Source: an uncultured Chitinophagaceae bacterium
Lineage (GTDB): Bacteria; Bacteroidota; Bacteroidia; Chitinophagales; Chitinophagaceae
Direction: 5' to 3'
Length of the DNA: 53,296 nt
Assembly (NCBI GenBank): GCA_937858715.1
Contig: CALLZY010000062.1
Coordinates: 1 to 53,296 of the forward strand
The first letter of the stretch is position 1; every line of letters begins with the position of its first letter. Made by a program: the position numbers and the translations under genes. Below the pieces are notes generated by a model, which saw only the letters and a program-made list of their open reading frames with translations, was not told the origin of the DNA and did not search any database. Below are positions 17,065 to 25,521 of this stretch, piece by piece.

Positions 17065-17247
17065 ATGAAAAAGATAAAAATAACATTAGTTAAAAGCCCG
17101 ATTGACAGACCTGAGCGTCAGAAACTGACCCTGCAGGCATTGGGTCTCAACAAAACAAATGCTTCAAAAGAAGTAGAAGCCACACCGCAGGTTTTGGGTA
17201 TGGTGAACAAAGTGAAGCACATGGTGAAAGTTGAAGACGTAAAATAA
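17065..17247 (+). CDS. rpmD: 50S ribosomal protein L30
   Basis: A 60-residue L30 (MKKIKITLVKSPIDRPERQK; LGLNKTNASKEVEATPQVLG). The length and the MVNKVKHMVKVEDVK end fit the small bacterial form. It lies between rpsE and rplO as usual. A GC-rich hairpin (17273-17290) sits in the 64-bp gap to rplO. Confidence 0.95.
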   Translation: MKKIKITLVKSPIDRPERQKLTLQALGLNKTNASKEVEATPQVLGMVNKVKHMVKVEDVK

Positions 17248-17272
17248 TTTCAAACACAATTTTAGTATGCGA

Positions 17273-17290
17273 GCCCTGAGCTTTCGGGGC
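17273..17290 (+). repeat. GC-rich hairpin between rpmD and rplO
   Basis: GCCCTGA and TTCGGGGC pair over seven positions (one G-U) around a short loop. There is no U-run after it, so it is unlikely to be a full terminator. Confidence 0.45.
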
Positions 17291-17311
17291 GTTAAGTAAA
17301 AAATAAAAGCA

Positions 17312-17761
17312 ATGAAGTTACATGAATTAAGACCTGCAAAAGGCGCAACTCACAAGACAAAACGTATCGGCCGTGGTGATGGTTCAGGACATGGTGGTAC
17401 CTCTACAAAAGGTACAAAGGGTGGACAGAGCCGTGCAGGTTATAAGAGAAAAATGGCCCATGAAGGTGGCCAGATGCCAATTCAGCGCCGTATCCCTAAA
17501 CGTGGTTTCAAGAATCCTCACAGGATTGAATACAAAGTGTTCAATCTGGCACAGATTGAGCAACTGGCTGAAAAATACAATATCTCTGAAGTTAGTCTTG
17601 AGAACCTTTACATCAATGGCATTATCAGCCAGACAGACCGGGTGAAGATTCTTGGGAATGGCGAAATAAAGAACAAGTTTACTTTCAAAGTAAATGCCAT
17701 CAGTGAGAAAGCAAAAACTGCAATCGAAGCTGTTGGAGGAACGGTGGAAATAGTTAAGTAA
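17312..17761 (+). CDS. rplO: 50S ribosomal protein L15
   Basis: A 149-residue L15 (MKLHELRPAKGATHKTKRIG), with the glycine-rich GRGDGSGHGGTSTKGTKGGQ N-terminal extension and MPIQRRIPKRGFKNPHRIEY. The C-terminal globular domain ends in GGTVEIVK. It is the usual gene before secY and a late 50S assembly protein. The stop is 71 bp before the secY start. Confidence 0.97.
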   Translation: MKLHELRPAKGATHKTKRIGRGDGSGHGGTSTKGTKGGQSRAGYKRKMAHEGGQMPIQRRIPKRGFKNPHRIEYKVFNLAQIEQLAEKYNISEVSLENLYINGIISQTDRVKILGNGEIKNKFTFKVNAISEKAKTAIEAVGGTVEIVK

Positions 17762-17832
17762 TTTCGCTAAATTGCACGACGCATTGAATATGCGTCTTTT
17801 ATGTTTAAGTGCTATAAACTTATTTTACTCCC

Positions 17833-19170
17833 GTGAAGAAATTAATACAAACGCTTAAGAATATCTGGAGCATCGAAGAGCTAAAGTCCAAAATACTTTT
17901 TACTCTTATGATGATAGGTATATATATTATCGGAACCAAGATTGTTTTACCTGGGATCGATCCATCTATGATTAAAGATGGGGGTGGAGCAGGAGATGGT
18001 ATCCTTGGATTGATAAATACTTTTTCAGGCGGCGCTTTCAATCAGCAATCCATATTTGCGTTAGGTATTATGCCTTACATCTCTGCTTCAATCTTTATGC
18101 AGCTGATGACTGTGCTGGTACCTAGTTTCCAGAAATTGAATAAGGAGGGAGAAAGCGGACGTAAAAAGATTAATCAATATACCCGCTACCTGACTGTTGC
18201 TGTTACACTTTTACAGGCATCTGCTTACGTAACTTATATTAATGGTCTTAACCAGACAAATGGTGCCATGATTGAAGGTTTCAGAAATTACTTCTGGATT
18301 ACTTCTGTTTTTGTACTTACTGCAGGTACCTTGTTTGTAATGTGGATGGGTGAAAGAATTACAGATAAAGGGTTGGGTAACGGAACTTCTTTAATTATCA
18401 TGATTGGTATCCTGCACAGGCTGCCTCAATCTTTCCTGCAGGAGTTAAGCGCCAAGTCTGTACGAAATGGTCAGATATTGGTTTTCATCATTGAGATAGC
18501 TATTCTTATTGCCATCATTATGGGATGTATCCTGTTGATCCAGGGTGTTAGAAAAGTGCCGGTGAACTATGCCAAACAGATAGTTGGCAACCGTCAGTTT
18601 GGTGGTGCCCGGCAGTTCCTGCCACTGAAAGTAAACAGTGCTGGTGTAATGCCGATCATCTTTGCCCAGGCAATCATTTTCATACCAACCATTTTTGCCA
18701 ACTTTAATCCTGAGAAAGGGAAATTCCTGATGGCATTAAATGACCACAGCAACTTCTGGTATATGCTTATTTATGCCGTAGTGGTAATTGGTTTTACCTT
18801 CCTATATACAGCGTTAATATTCAATCCTAAGCAGATTGCTGATAACCTTAAGCAAAACAATGGTTTTGTTCCAGGTGTTAAACCAGGTCAGCCTACTGCA
18901 GATTATATTGGCTCTATCATGGATAAGATCACTCTGCCCGGCGCTATTTTGCTTGCCTTTGTGGGTATTCTTCCTGGTATTGCTCAGCGTTTTGGTGTAA
19001 CACAGGGGTTCTCATCTTTCTTTGGAGGAACCTCACTGCTGATTATGGTAGGTGTTATACTTGATACACTCCAGCAAATAGAAACACAACTGCTGATGAG
19101 GCAGTATGATGGACTGATGAAGAGCGGAAGGATTCAGGGCCGTCAGACAGCATCGGCAGTTCAAATGTAA
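17833..19170 (+). CDS. secY: preprotein translocase subunit SecY
   Basis: A 445-residue channel protein with about ten membrane helices. The start is a GTG at 17833 (MKKLIQTLKNIWSIEELKSK). Family motifs include the plug region with the LGIMPYISASIFMQLM helix-2 signature, ITDKGLGNGTSLIIMIGI, and the RQFGGARQFLPLKVNSAGVMP loop. SecY with SecE and SecG moves proteins across or into the inner membrane, fed by SRP and SecA. It is the last gene of the operon, closed by a strong terminator. Confidence 0.97.
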   Translation: MKKLIQTLKNIWSIEELKSKILFTLMMIGIYIIGTKIVLPGIDPSMIKDGGGAGDGILGLINTFSGGAFNQQSIFALGIMPYISASIFMQLMTVLVPSFQKLNKEGESGRKKINQYTRYLTVAVTLLQASAYVTYINGLNQTNGAMIEGFRNYFWITSVFVLTAGTLFVMWMGERITDKGLGNGTSLIIMIGILHRLPQSFLQELSAKSVRNGQILVFIIEIAILIAIIMGCILLIQGVRKVPVNYAKQIVGNRQFGGARQFLPLKVNSAGVMPIIFAQAIIFIPTIFANFNPEKGKFLMALNDHSNFWYMLIYAVVVIGFTFLYTALIFNPKQIADNLKQNNGFVPGVKPGQPTADYIGSIMDKITLPGAILLAFVGILPGIAQRFGVTQGFSSFFGGTSLLIMVGVILDTLQQIETQLLMRQYDGLMKSGRIQGRQTASAVQM

Positions 19171-19189
19171 TATACCGTTTAACGACATA

Positions 19190-19226
19190 AAACCCGGTAG
19201 GCAATAACTTACCGGGTTTCTTTTTT
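19190..19226 (+). terminator. Rho-independent terminator of the S10-spc operon
   Basis: AAACCCGGTA (19190-19199) and TACCGGGTTT (19210-19219) form a perfect 10-bp stem, followed by CTTTTTT. Confidence 0.92.
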
Positions 19227-19242
19227 CAGGATATTTGCAGAT

Positions 19243-20043
19243 ATGATGATTGTAAAAACAGATGAACAGGTTGAACTGATGCGGCAGAGCGCTCTGCTGG
19301 TGAGCAAAACGCTTGCCGAAATGGCAAAAGTGCTGAAGCCCGGCATTACAACCCTTGCTATTGATAATATGATAAGTGAATTTGTCAGAGATCATCATGC
19401 TGTTCCGTCTTTTCTGAATTACAATGGGTATCCTTTCAACTCCTGCATTTCGGTAAACGATGTGGTAGTGCATGGGTTTCCAAATAAGGCACCGCTAAAG
19501 GAAGGAGATATTATTTCGATTGACATAGGAGTAATTCTCAACGGCTGGCACGGCGATCATGCTTACACTTTTGCGATTGGCAATCCGGGGGCGGAGGTAA
19601 TGAAGCTGATTGAGATAACAAAAGAATCGCTGTACAAAGGAATAGAGAAAGCTGTAGCCGGAAACCGTGTAGGAGATATTGCTTTTGCCATACAGGAACA
19701 TACCGAGAAGAAGAATGGTTACGGTGTGGTTAGAGAACTGGTGGGTCATGGATTGGGAAAGCACCTGCATGAGGATCCGCAGGTGCCCAACTATGGAAAA
19801 CGGGGCAGTGGTGCCAAGCTGAAAGAAGGATTGGTTCTTGCCATTGAGCCTATGATTAACATGGGCAAAAAAGATGTTTATACTGAAGATGATGGCTGGA
19901 CGGTGCGTACCAAAGATGGAAAGCCCTCTGTCCATTTTGAACATGATGTTTGTGTACGAAAAAACAAGGCAGATATACTATCTGACTATTCAATAATTGA
20001 GCATCAGGAAAGACTTAACCCGAATTTGTTTACCAACAATTAG
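19243..20043 (+). CDS. map: methionine aminopeptidase, type I
   Basis: A 266-residue pita-bread metallopeptidase that removes the initiator methionine. Metal ligands are seen in GDIISIDIGVILNGWHGDHAYT (two Asp), HGLGKHLHEDP (His), VLAIEPM (Glu) and SVHFEHDVCV (Glu). The substrate-side histidine is in VVVHGFPN. Start: ATG at 19243 or the next codon. It commonly follows secY, but here the operon terminator stands between them. The TAG stop is only 3 nt from the TTG start of the next gene, in the same reading frame. Confidence 0.96.
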   Translation: MMIVKTDEQVELMRQSALLVSKTLAEMAKVLKPGITTLAIDNMISEFVRDHHAVPSFLNYNGYPFNSCISVNDVVVHGFPNKAPLKEGDIISIDIGVILNGWHGDHAYTFAIGNPGAEVMKLIEITKESLYKGIEKAVAGNRVGDIAFAIQEHTEKKNGYGVVRELVGHGLGKHLHEDPQVPNYGKRGSGAKLKEGLVLAIEPMINMGKKDVYTEDDGWTVRTKDGKPSVHFEHDVCVRKNKADILSDYSIIEHQERLNPNLFTNN

Positions 20044-20046
20044 ACT

Positions 20047-21297
20047 TTGTTACATCATCTCGTAATTATCGGGGGTGGGGCGGCTGGTTTTTTTTCTGCT
20101 GTTAATGCCGCAAGAATGAATCCTTCGCTGCGGGTGACGATACTTGAGAAATCAGGTAAACTGCTTTCCAAAGTGAAAGTGAGTGGCGGCGGCCGGTGCA
20201 ATGTCACTCATGCATGTTTTGACATTACTGAGATGAGCCGCAACTACCCAAGGGGTGGCAACTTTGTAAAAAAAACGTTTCATCATTTTTTTACTGCTGA
20301 TACAGTTAATTGGTTCGAAGAACGGGGCATTAAACTAAAGCGGGAAAGTGATGGCCGGATGTTTCCTGTATCAGACACATCTCAAACTATTATTAACTGC
20401 CTGCTGGAAGAAGCAGCAAAACGCCAGGTTGCAGTAAGAGTGCATACTGAAGCAGCGGGCATTAAAATGGCAAAGGCTAAATTCAAAATCGAAACAAAGA
20501 CAGGCGAAATTATTGATACAGATTATTTGCTTATTGCTTCGGGCGGAATCGTACAGTTGGACAAAGCTGCATGGCTAAAAGAATTTGGGCACCAGATACA
20601 GAAGCCGGTACCTTCTTTATTCACTTTCAATCTTGCAAAAGAAAAAGCGGCATCATCTGTTACTCAGCTGATGGGTGTGACCGTTGAAAAAGTTTCTATT
20701 AAAATATCAGGAACAAAGTTATTACAGCAAGGACCTTTACTGATAACACATTGGGGGTTCAGCGGACCTGCCGTTTTAAAATTGAGTGCCTGGGGAGCAA
20801 GAGAACTCAGTGAAAGAAACTGGAACTTTGATATAAGCATTAACTGGCTCGGGGATATGAATGAACAGGAGTTGAGAGAGAGTTTTGCAGAAATGAGACA
20901 AACCACCCCATCGCAAAGAATAAAGACTAAGAATAAATTTCAAATACCAAACCGGCTGTGGGATTTTCTGGCATCAATCTCAGGAGTAAAAGAAGATATG
21001 CGCTGGGCTGACCTTCCTTCTGGTGTTCAGAACAATTTCATCAGAAACTTATGCAGTTACACCGCTTGCATAAAAGGAAAAACAACTTTCAAAGAGGAGT
21101 TTGTTACTGCCGGAGGGATTACCACTTCGGAAATTGACCATAATACAATGATGAGCAAACTGGTTCCCAATTTATTTTTCGCCGGAGAAGTTATGGACGT
21201 TGACGGAGTTACAGGAGGCTTTAATTTTCAACATGCCTGGACGAGTGGCTATATTGCTGCCAAGGCGATAGCTGAATTGGCAAAATCTGCTTCCTAA
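20047..21297 (+). CDS. YhiN/HI0933-family FAD-dependent oxidoreductase
   Basis: A 416-residue flavoprotein with an N-terminal dinucleotide-binding motif HLVIIGGGAAGFFSAVNAAR, the GKLLSKVKVSGGGRCNVTHA family signature, and a C-terminal FAD segment EVMDVDGVTGGFNFQHAWTS. Family members are related to BaiN; a general physiological role is not established. The start must be the TTG at 20047, because the in-frame map stop codon (20041-20043) lies just upstream and the Rossmann motif begins four codons later. Initiation is probably coupled to map termination. The 3' end overlaps the convergent acyltransferase gene by 4 bp. Confidence 0.9.
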   Translation: MLHHLVIIGGGAAGFFSAVNAARMNPSLRVTILEKSGKLLSKVKVSGGGRCNVTHACFDITEMSRNYPRGGNFVKKTFHHFFTADTVNWFEERGIKLKRESDGRMFPVSDTSQTIINCLLEEAAKRQVAVRVHTEAAGIKMAKAKFKIETKTGEIIDTDYLLIASGGIVQLDKAAWLKEFGHQIQKPVPSLFTFNLAKEKAASSVTQLMGVTVEKVSIKISGTKLLQQGPLLITHWGFSGPAVLKLSAWGARELSERNWNFDISINWLGDMNEQELRESFAEMRQTTPSQRIKTKNKFQIPNRLWDFLASISGVKEDMRWADLPSGVQNNFIRNLCSYTACIKGKTTFKEEFVTAGGITTSEIDHNTMMSKLVPNLFFAGEVMDVDGVTGGFNFQHAWTSGYIAAKAIAELAKSAS

Positions 21298-22256
21298 TCA
21301 AACTGTTTTTTTATTTGTACAAAGGCCCATGCAGAAAAGGGCATCAGCACTATCAGGAAAATACTGTACCAGCATCCGCTGACAATCCACAAAGTTCCTG
21401 TTATCAGTAAAAGATAGGGGAGATATAAAATCAGTAATAAGGCTGTTATAACTGAATCGTAGTGGCCAGTATGTTTTGTTTTGGCAGCAGCAAATTTCTT
21501 TAGTGGGTAATATAAAGGTGAGTGGAGCAGCCAACCTATCAGGCCGGGAACAAAAAGTAGTATCTTTTTGAACTGTGAAACCGGAACTGTCAGTTTTTTT
21601 TTCTTTAGTTCTTTTTCGGACACTGGAATCTCAAATACCAGTGTGCCCAGTTCTTCCTGGAGTTTTGTGTTGAATTGCTGATGCCTTAGCCCATCGCCAT
21701 CGTTGAAATCGATATCGTTTTTTGTGATTGGGTTACCGAAATTCAGAAATACGTTTTTACCAAACTTTCTGAAAGAGCTGTAGTTAATTCCAACCGGCAG
21801 AACTTTTAGCGGAATGTTTTCTTCCCATGCTTTTACAGCGAGTCTTGCAGTGCCTTTCTTCAGGTTGCGTAAATGCCATTCATTAACACAAAGTCCTTCG
21901 CTGTAAATAGCGATGGTTGCATTTTCTTTTAGCTTTTCAATACAGGCTTCAAATGTTTTATAATTCTCTGAAAGGTTTTCCACACCTTCGCTGGTCCTGT
22001 AAACGGGCAGAATATTCAGTGAATTCAGCAACCGGGCATGAAAAGGTTTTCTGAATACATCACCTCTTGCCAGTGACCAGATACTTTTCTTAAAAACTGT
22101 ATTAAGGATAATTGAATCAAAAAAGGAGTTTGGGTGGTTAGCTGCAATTAAAATGGGACCATCGATTTTCAGGGTTTCAGGTTTGTTAATGATTATTTTC
22201 CTGCAATAAATGCGGATAGCAATGCGGGATAATATTTTGAGAATTTTGTAAAGCAA
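21294..22256 (-). CDS. PlsC-like glycerol-phosphate acyltransferase, membrane protein
   Basis: A 320-residue acyltransferase. The HX4D catalytic motif is in ILIAANHPNSFFDSIIL near residue 40, and the substrate-binding IAIYSEGLCVNEWHLRNLKK segment near 116. Two or three hydrophobic helices near the C-terminus (ITALLLILYLPYLLLITG; FLIVLMPFSAWAF) anchor it. It should transfer acyl groups in phospholipid or lipid-A-like synthesis at the inner membrane. The only usable start is TTG at 22256; upstream, in frame, no ATG occurs before a TAA. Which lipid it acylates cannot be read. Confidence 0.8.
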   Translation of the reverse strand: MLYKILKILSRIAIRIYCRKIIINKPETLKIDGPILIAANHPNSFFDSIILNTVFKKSIWSLARGDVFRKPFHARLLNSLNILPVYRTSEGVENLSENYKTFEACIEKLKENATIAIYSEGLCVNEWHLRNLKKGTARLAVKAWEENIPLKVLPVGINYSSFRKFGKNVFLNFGNPITKNDIDFNDGDGLRHQQFNTKLQEELGTLVFEIPVSEKELKKKKLTVPVSQFKKILLFVPGLIGWLLHSPLYYPLKKFAAAKTKHTGHYDSVITALLLILYLPYLLLITGTLWIVSGCWYSIFLIVLMPFSAWAFVQIKKQFD

Positions 22257-22411
22257 AACCTGATTTTTGGTGAATATAATATGTTTGCCTGAAAGAGTAA
22301 ATGAAATATCCTGTTTCGTTTAGTTTAATATGCTGAAAAGCAGCCTGTTGGGGAAGAAAAAACCTCTGTAAAAAACCGGTAATAATAAACCACAAACACG
22401 AAACTTCACCG

Positions 22412-22419
22412 TATCTTTG
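22412..22419 (+). promoter_or_regulatory. -7 box (TATCTTTG) for rpsA
   Basis: TATCTTTG is a perfect TANNTTTG match, 38 nt ahead of the rpsA ATG. A clear TTTG is missing at the -33 position. Confidence 0.65.
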
Positions 22420-22456
22420 CCGCCCCGAAATAATAAACCCCTTCGGGATAAAAATC

Positions 22457-24403
22457 ATGTTTGAAAACAACATTAAAAAACAACTAAACGCTGATGCACA
22501 GGAGTCTGCTTCTGCTGATGCTTCGCAAGAACTCAGTACTGAAGTGGCTGCAGCGACAACAAACGAACCTGTGGAAGCTGCACCTGTTGCAGTTAAAGAA
22601 GAGGTACCCGTTATTGAAACTGCTCACGACGACTTCGACTGGAGTGTTGACAAACGCAATGTTATTTCTTATTCCGCTGAAGAAAGAGAGAAATATCATA
22701 AAGTGTATGATAACACATTCGTACAATTGAACGATGGCGAACTGATTAATGGATTAGTGGTTGGCCTTACAAAGACTGATGTGGTGTTAAACATCGGTTT
22801 CAAAAGCGATGGCCTGATATCTTTAAACGAATTCCGTGACATACCAACACTTGCGGTAGGCGATACTGTTGAAGTAATGGTAGTTGAAAAAGAAGACAGG
22901 GAAGGACACCTGAACCTGAGCCGCCGCCAGGCCCGCATTACCCGTGCATGGGAGAAAATCGTTGAAGTTCACAAAACCGGAGAGGTTATTACAGGTACTG
23001 TTACATCTAAAACCAAAGGCGGTCTTATTGTGGATGTGTTTGGCATGGAAACCTTCCTGCCCGGTTCACAAATTGACGTTAAGCCTGTAACCGATTACGA
23101 TCAGTTTGTTGGAAAAACAATGGAATTCAAAGTTGTTAAGATTAACGAGACAATTAAGAATGCCGTTGTATCGCACAAAGCATTAATTGAAAGTGATATC
23201 GAGGCTCAAAGGGCTGAGATTATGAGCAAACTGGAGAAAGGCCAGGTGCTTGAAGGTACTGTTAAGAACATTACTGACTTTGGAGCCTTTATGGATCTGG
23301 GTGGTCTCGACGGTCTGCTCTACATTACTGATATTTCATGGGGCCGTATTTCTCATCCTTCGGAAGTGCTTAAACTTGACCAGAAGGTTAACGTTGTGGT
23401 ACTTGACTTTGATGATGAGAAGAAGCGTATCAGCCTCGGCCTTAAGCAACTTACACCGCATCCGTGGGATGTGCTGGCTGAAAATATTGCAGAAGGCAAT
23501 GTAGTGAAAGGTAAAGTGGTGAACATTGAAGATTACGGCGCTTTCCTCGAAATACAGCCCGGTGTGGAAGGTTTGGTGCATGTATCTGAAATTACATGGG
23601 CTAATACTCCAATCAATGCAAAAGAATTCTTTAAGCTCGGCGATGAGCATGAAGCAAAAGTTGTAACGCTGGACAAAGAAAGCCGTAAAATGAGCTTGTC
23701 TATCAAGCAACTTTCTGCTGACCCCTGGAATGATATCGAAGCTAAGTTTGCCGAAGGCAGCAAGCATACCGGTTTGGTGAAAAACATTACCAACTACGGA
23801 GTGTTTGTTGAACTGGCTGCCGGTATAGGTGGTATGATCCACATCAGCGACCTGAGCTGGCTGAAACGTTTCAATCACCCAAGCGAATACACTAAGGTTG
23901 GTGCAAATATTGATGTAATCATTCTTGGTATTGACAAAGACAACCGCAAACTACAGCTTGGACATAAGCAATTAGAAGAAGATCCCTGGAATGCACTTGC
24001 TGATACATTTGCTATCGGAAGCCTGCATGAAGGAACTGTAATCCGCCGTGATGATAAAGGTGCTACGGTACAACTTCCTTATGGCCTCGAAGGTTTTGCC
24101 CCTAACCGTCATCTGACTAAAGAAGATGGTAAGAGCATTGCTGCTGATGAAACTGCACAGTTTATGGTAATTGAGTTTGACCGCAACGAAAAACGCATTG
24201 TGGTTTCTCATACCCGCATTTGGGAGCAAGGCCAGGTTGAAGCTGCTGAATCTGCCAAGAAAGAGGCAAGGGCCGAAGCAGAGCATACCCGCAAGGCTGT
24301 GAAGAATGTTCAGAACAAAGTTGAGAAAGCTACTTTAGGCGACCTGGGCATCCTGGCCGATCTGAAGAAGAAACTTGACAGTGATGAAGCTAAAGGTGAA
24401 TAA
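22457..24403 (+). CDS. rpsA: 30S ribosomal protein S1
   Basis: A 648-residue S1 with six S1 (OB-fold) domains, e.g. GTVKNITDFGAFMDLGGLDG (third), GKVVNIEDYGAFLEIQPGVE (fourth) and GLVKNITNYGVFVELAAGIG (fifth). An acidic, alanine-rich N-terminal extension of about 60 residues precedes domain one, and a charged helix (KKEARAEAEHTRKAVKNVQN) follows domain six. S1 unfolds and binds mRNA on the 30S subunit, especially important where Shine-Dalgarno sequences are rare. The gene has its own promoter and a terminator right behind it. Confidence 0.96.
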   Translation: MFENNIKKQLNADAQESASADASQELSTEVAAATTNEPVEAAPVAVKEEVPVIETAHDDFDWSVDKRNVISYSAEEREKYHKVYDNTFVQLNDGELINGLVVGLTKTDVVLNIGFKSDGLISLNEFRDIPTLAVGDTVEVMVVEKEDREGHLNLSRRQARITRAWEKIVEVHKTGEVITGTVTSKTKGGLIVDVFGMETFLPGSQIDVKPVTDYDQFVGKTMEFKVVKINETIKNAVVSHKALIESDIEAQRAEIMSKLEKGQVLEGTVKNITDFGAFMDLGGLDGLLYITDISWGRISHPSEVLKLDQKVNVVVLDFDDEKKRISLGLKQLTPHPWDVLAENIAEGNVVKGKVVNIEDYGAFLEIQPGVEGLVHVSEITWANTPINAKEFFKLGDEHEAKVVTLDKESRKMSLSIKQLSADPWNDIEAKFAEGSKHTGLVKNITNYGVFVELAAGIGGMIHISDLSWLKRFNHPSEYTKVGANIDVIILGIDKDNRKLQLGHKQLEEDPWNALADTFAIGSLHEGTVIRRDDKGATVQLPYGLEGFAPNRHLTKEDGKSIAADETAQFMVIEFDRNEKRIVVSHTRIWEQGQVEAAESAKKEARAEAEHTRKAVKNVQNKVEKATLGDLGILADLKKKLDSDEAKGE

Positions 24404-24422
24404 TTGCAAGTAACGATAATTG

Positions 24423-24453
24423 AAAAGCTGTTCCTCAGGGAGCAGCTTTTTTT
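24423..24453 (+). terminator. Rho-independent terminator of rpsA
   Basis: AAAAGCTGTTCC pairs with GGAGCAGCTTTT (one G-U) around TCAG, followed by a T-run. Confidence 0.9.
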
Positions 24454-24459
24454 ATTATA

Positions 24460-24467
24460 TATCTTTG
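24460..24467 (+). promoter_or_regulatory. -7 box (TATCTTTG) just before the diheme peroxidase start
   Basis: TATCTTTG ends only 4 nt before the ATG at 24472 and lies directly after the rpsA terminator. Transcription would start at or within a few nt of the start codon, so the operon mRNA may be leaderless. Confidence 0.65.
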
Positions 24468-24471
24468 CCGG

Positions 24472-25521
24472 ATGTTTAAGGCCACAGTACTCATTAAAAT
24501 ATTTCTTTTCTCTATAGTGGGGTTGCTTATATATTGTACAAACCACCGCAATACTAAAACAAAAACAACCAGGGAAGTACTTGAAATTCCGGACAGCATT
24601 CCAGATTCTGTTTTTAACGATGCCGATAATTTTTTTTCAAAAGAAAAGGCAGAATTAGGCAGGTATCTTTTTTATGATAAGCGCCTTTCGGTTAACAATA
24701 CAAAGTCCTGTGCGTCCTGTCATGCCCCGCAGTTTTCTTTTACTGATTCATACAGGAGGTCGGTAGGTGTATTTGGCGATTTTACAAAACACAACTCACC
24801 GCTGCTGGTAAATATCGTTTTCAATAATTATTTTACTTATACTGACACCTCACTTCATTCACCTGAAAGGCAAATTAAAAACCCGATGTTCGGCACTGTT
24901 CCGGTTGAAATGGGGTGGGCGGGAAATGAAGATGAAATATTAGGCAGGATTAAGCAAGAGACACAGTATGTTCAGCTTTTTTCAAAAGCATTTGCTGCTG
25001 ACAGAGAAAAATTCACGGTGAAGAATGTGCAGTATGCCATTACCAGTTTTGTAAAAACGCTGATTTCATTGCACTCACCCTATGACCAATATATGAAAGG
25101 CGACAGCACCGCTTTAAGTGTTGCTGCAAAACGGGGCAAAGTGCTGTTTGAATCAAAGGAACTTAAATGCAGTTTATGTCATGGAGGAATAAATTTTAAC
25201 CGTCCTGTATTTCAGCAGTCACCTTATTTTGCAGCTGGCTTTTCCGGCGATGCAGGTAAGGATTCTCTGAGGTATAAGGTGCCGACTTTAAGAAATCTAG
25301 CATTTACGTCGCCGTACTTTAATGATGGCAGTGTTGAAATGCTTGAAGAAGTAATAAACTTTTTTGCTGCAGGTGGTAAAGCACCAAACAGGCATCCTTA
25401 TGTATCAGGTTTCAGCTTAAATTTGGAGCAGCGAAAGGATTTGGTTCTTTTTCTCCTGTCTTTGTCTGATTCATCATTTATTAAAAAAACACAGTTCCAG
25501 GATCCATGGGTAACAAAATAA
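24472..25521 (+). CDS. MauG/CCP-like diheme cytochrome c peroxidase, lipoprotein
   Basis: A 349-residue exported enzyme. The N-terminus is a lipoprotein signal (hydrophobic residues 5-21 then YC, Cys22). Two covalent heme-c sites are present: C80-x-x-C83-H84 (KSCASCHAPQFSFTD) and C233-x-x-C236-H237 (LKCSLCHGG). The order and the PMFGTVPVEMG segment between them match the CCP_MauG family. Members either reduce hydrogen peroxide or, like MauG and MbnH, oxidise tryptophans of a partner protein. It is the first gene of a three-gene operon; the next gene overlaps its last 16 bp. Nothing here separates a plain peroxidase from a modifying enzyme except context. Confidence 0.9.
   Translation: MFKATVLIKIFLFSIVGLLIYCTNHRNTKTKTTREVLEIPDSIPDSVFNDADNFFSKEKAELGRYLFYDKRLSVNNTKSCASCHAPQFSFTDSYRRSVGVFGDFTKHNSPLLVNIVFNNYFTYTDTSLHSPERQIKNPMFGTVPVEMGWAGNEDEILGRIKQETQYVQLFSKAFAADREKFTVKNVQYAITSFVKTLISLHSPYDQYMKGDSTALSVAAKRGKVLFESKELKCSLCHGGINFNRPVFQQSPYFAAGFSGDAGKDSLRYKVPTLRNLAFTSPYFNDGSVEMLEEVINFFAAGGKAPNRHPYVSGFSLNLEQRKDLVLFLLSLSDSSFIKKTQFQDPWVTK

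Noticed and set aside
23336-23878. 180-codon open frame antisense to rpsA
   Set aside because: Lies across conserved S1 domains; no promoter or motif supports it.
25506-25521. Possible frameshift joining the diheme and amine-oxidase-like genes
   Set aside because: The second gene has its own lipoprotein signal and the first ends normally after the last conserved helix, so they are separate genes with a short overlap.
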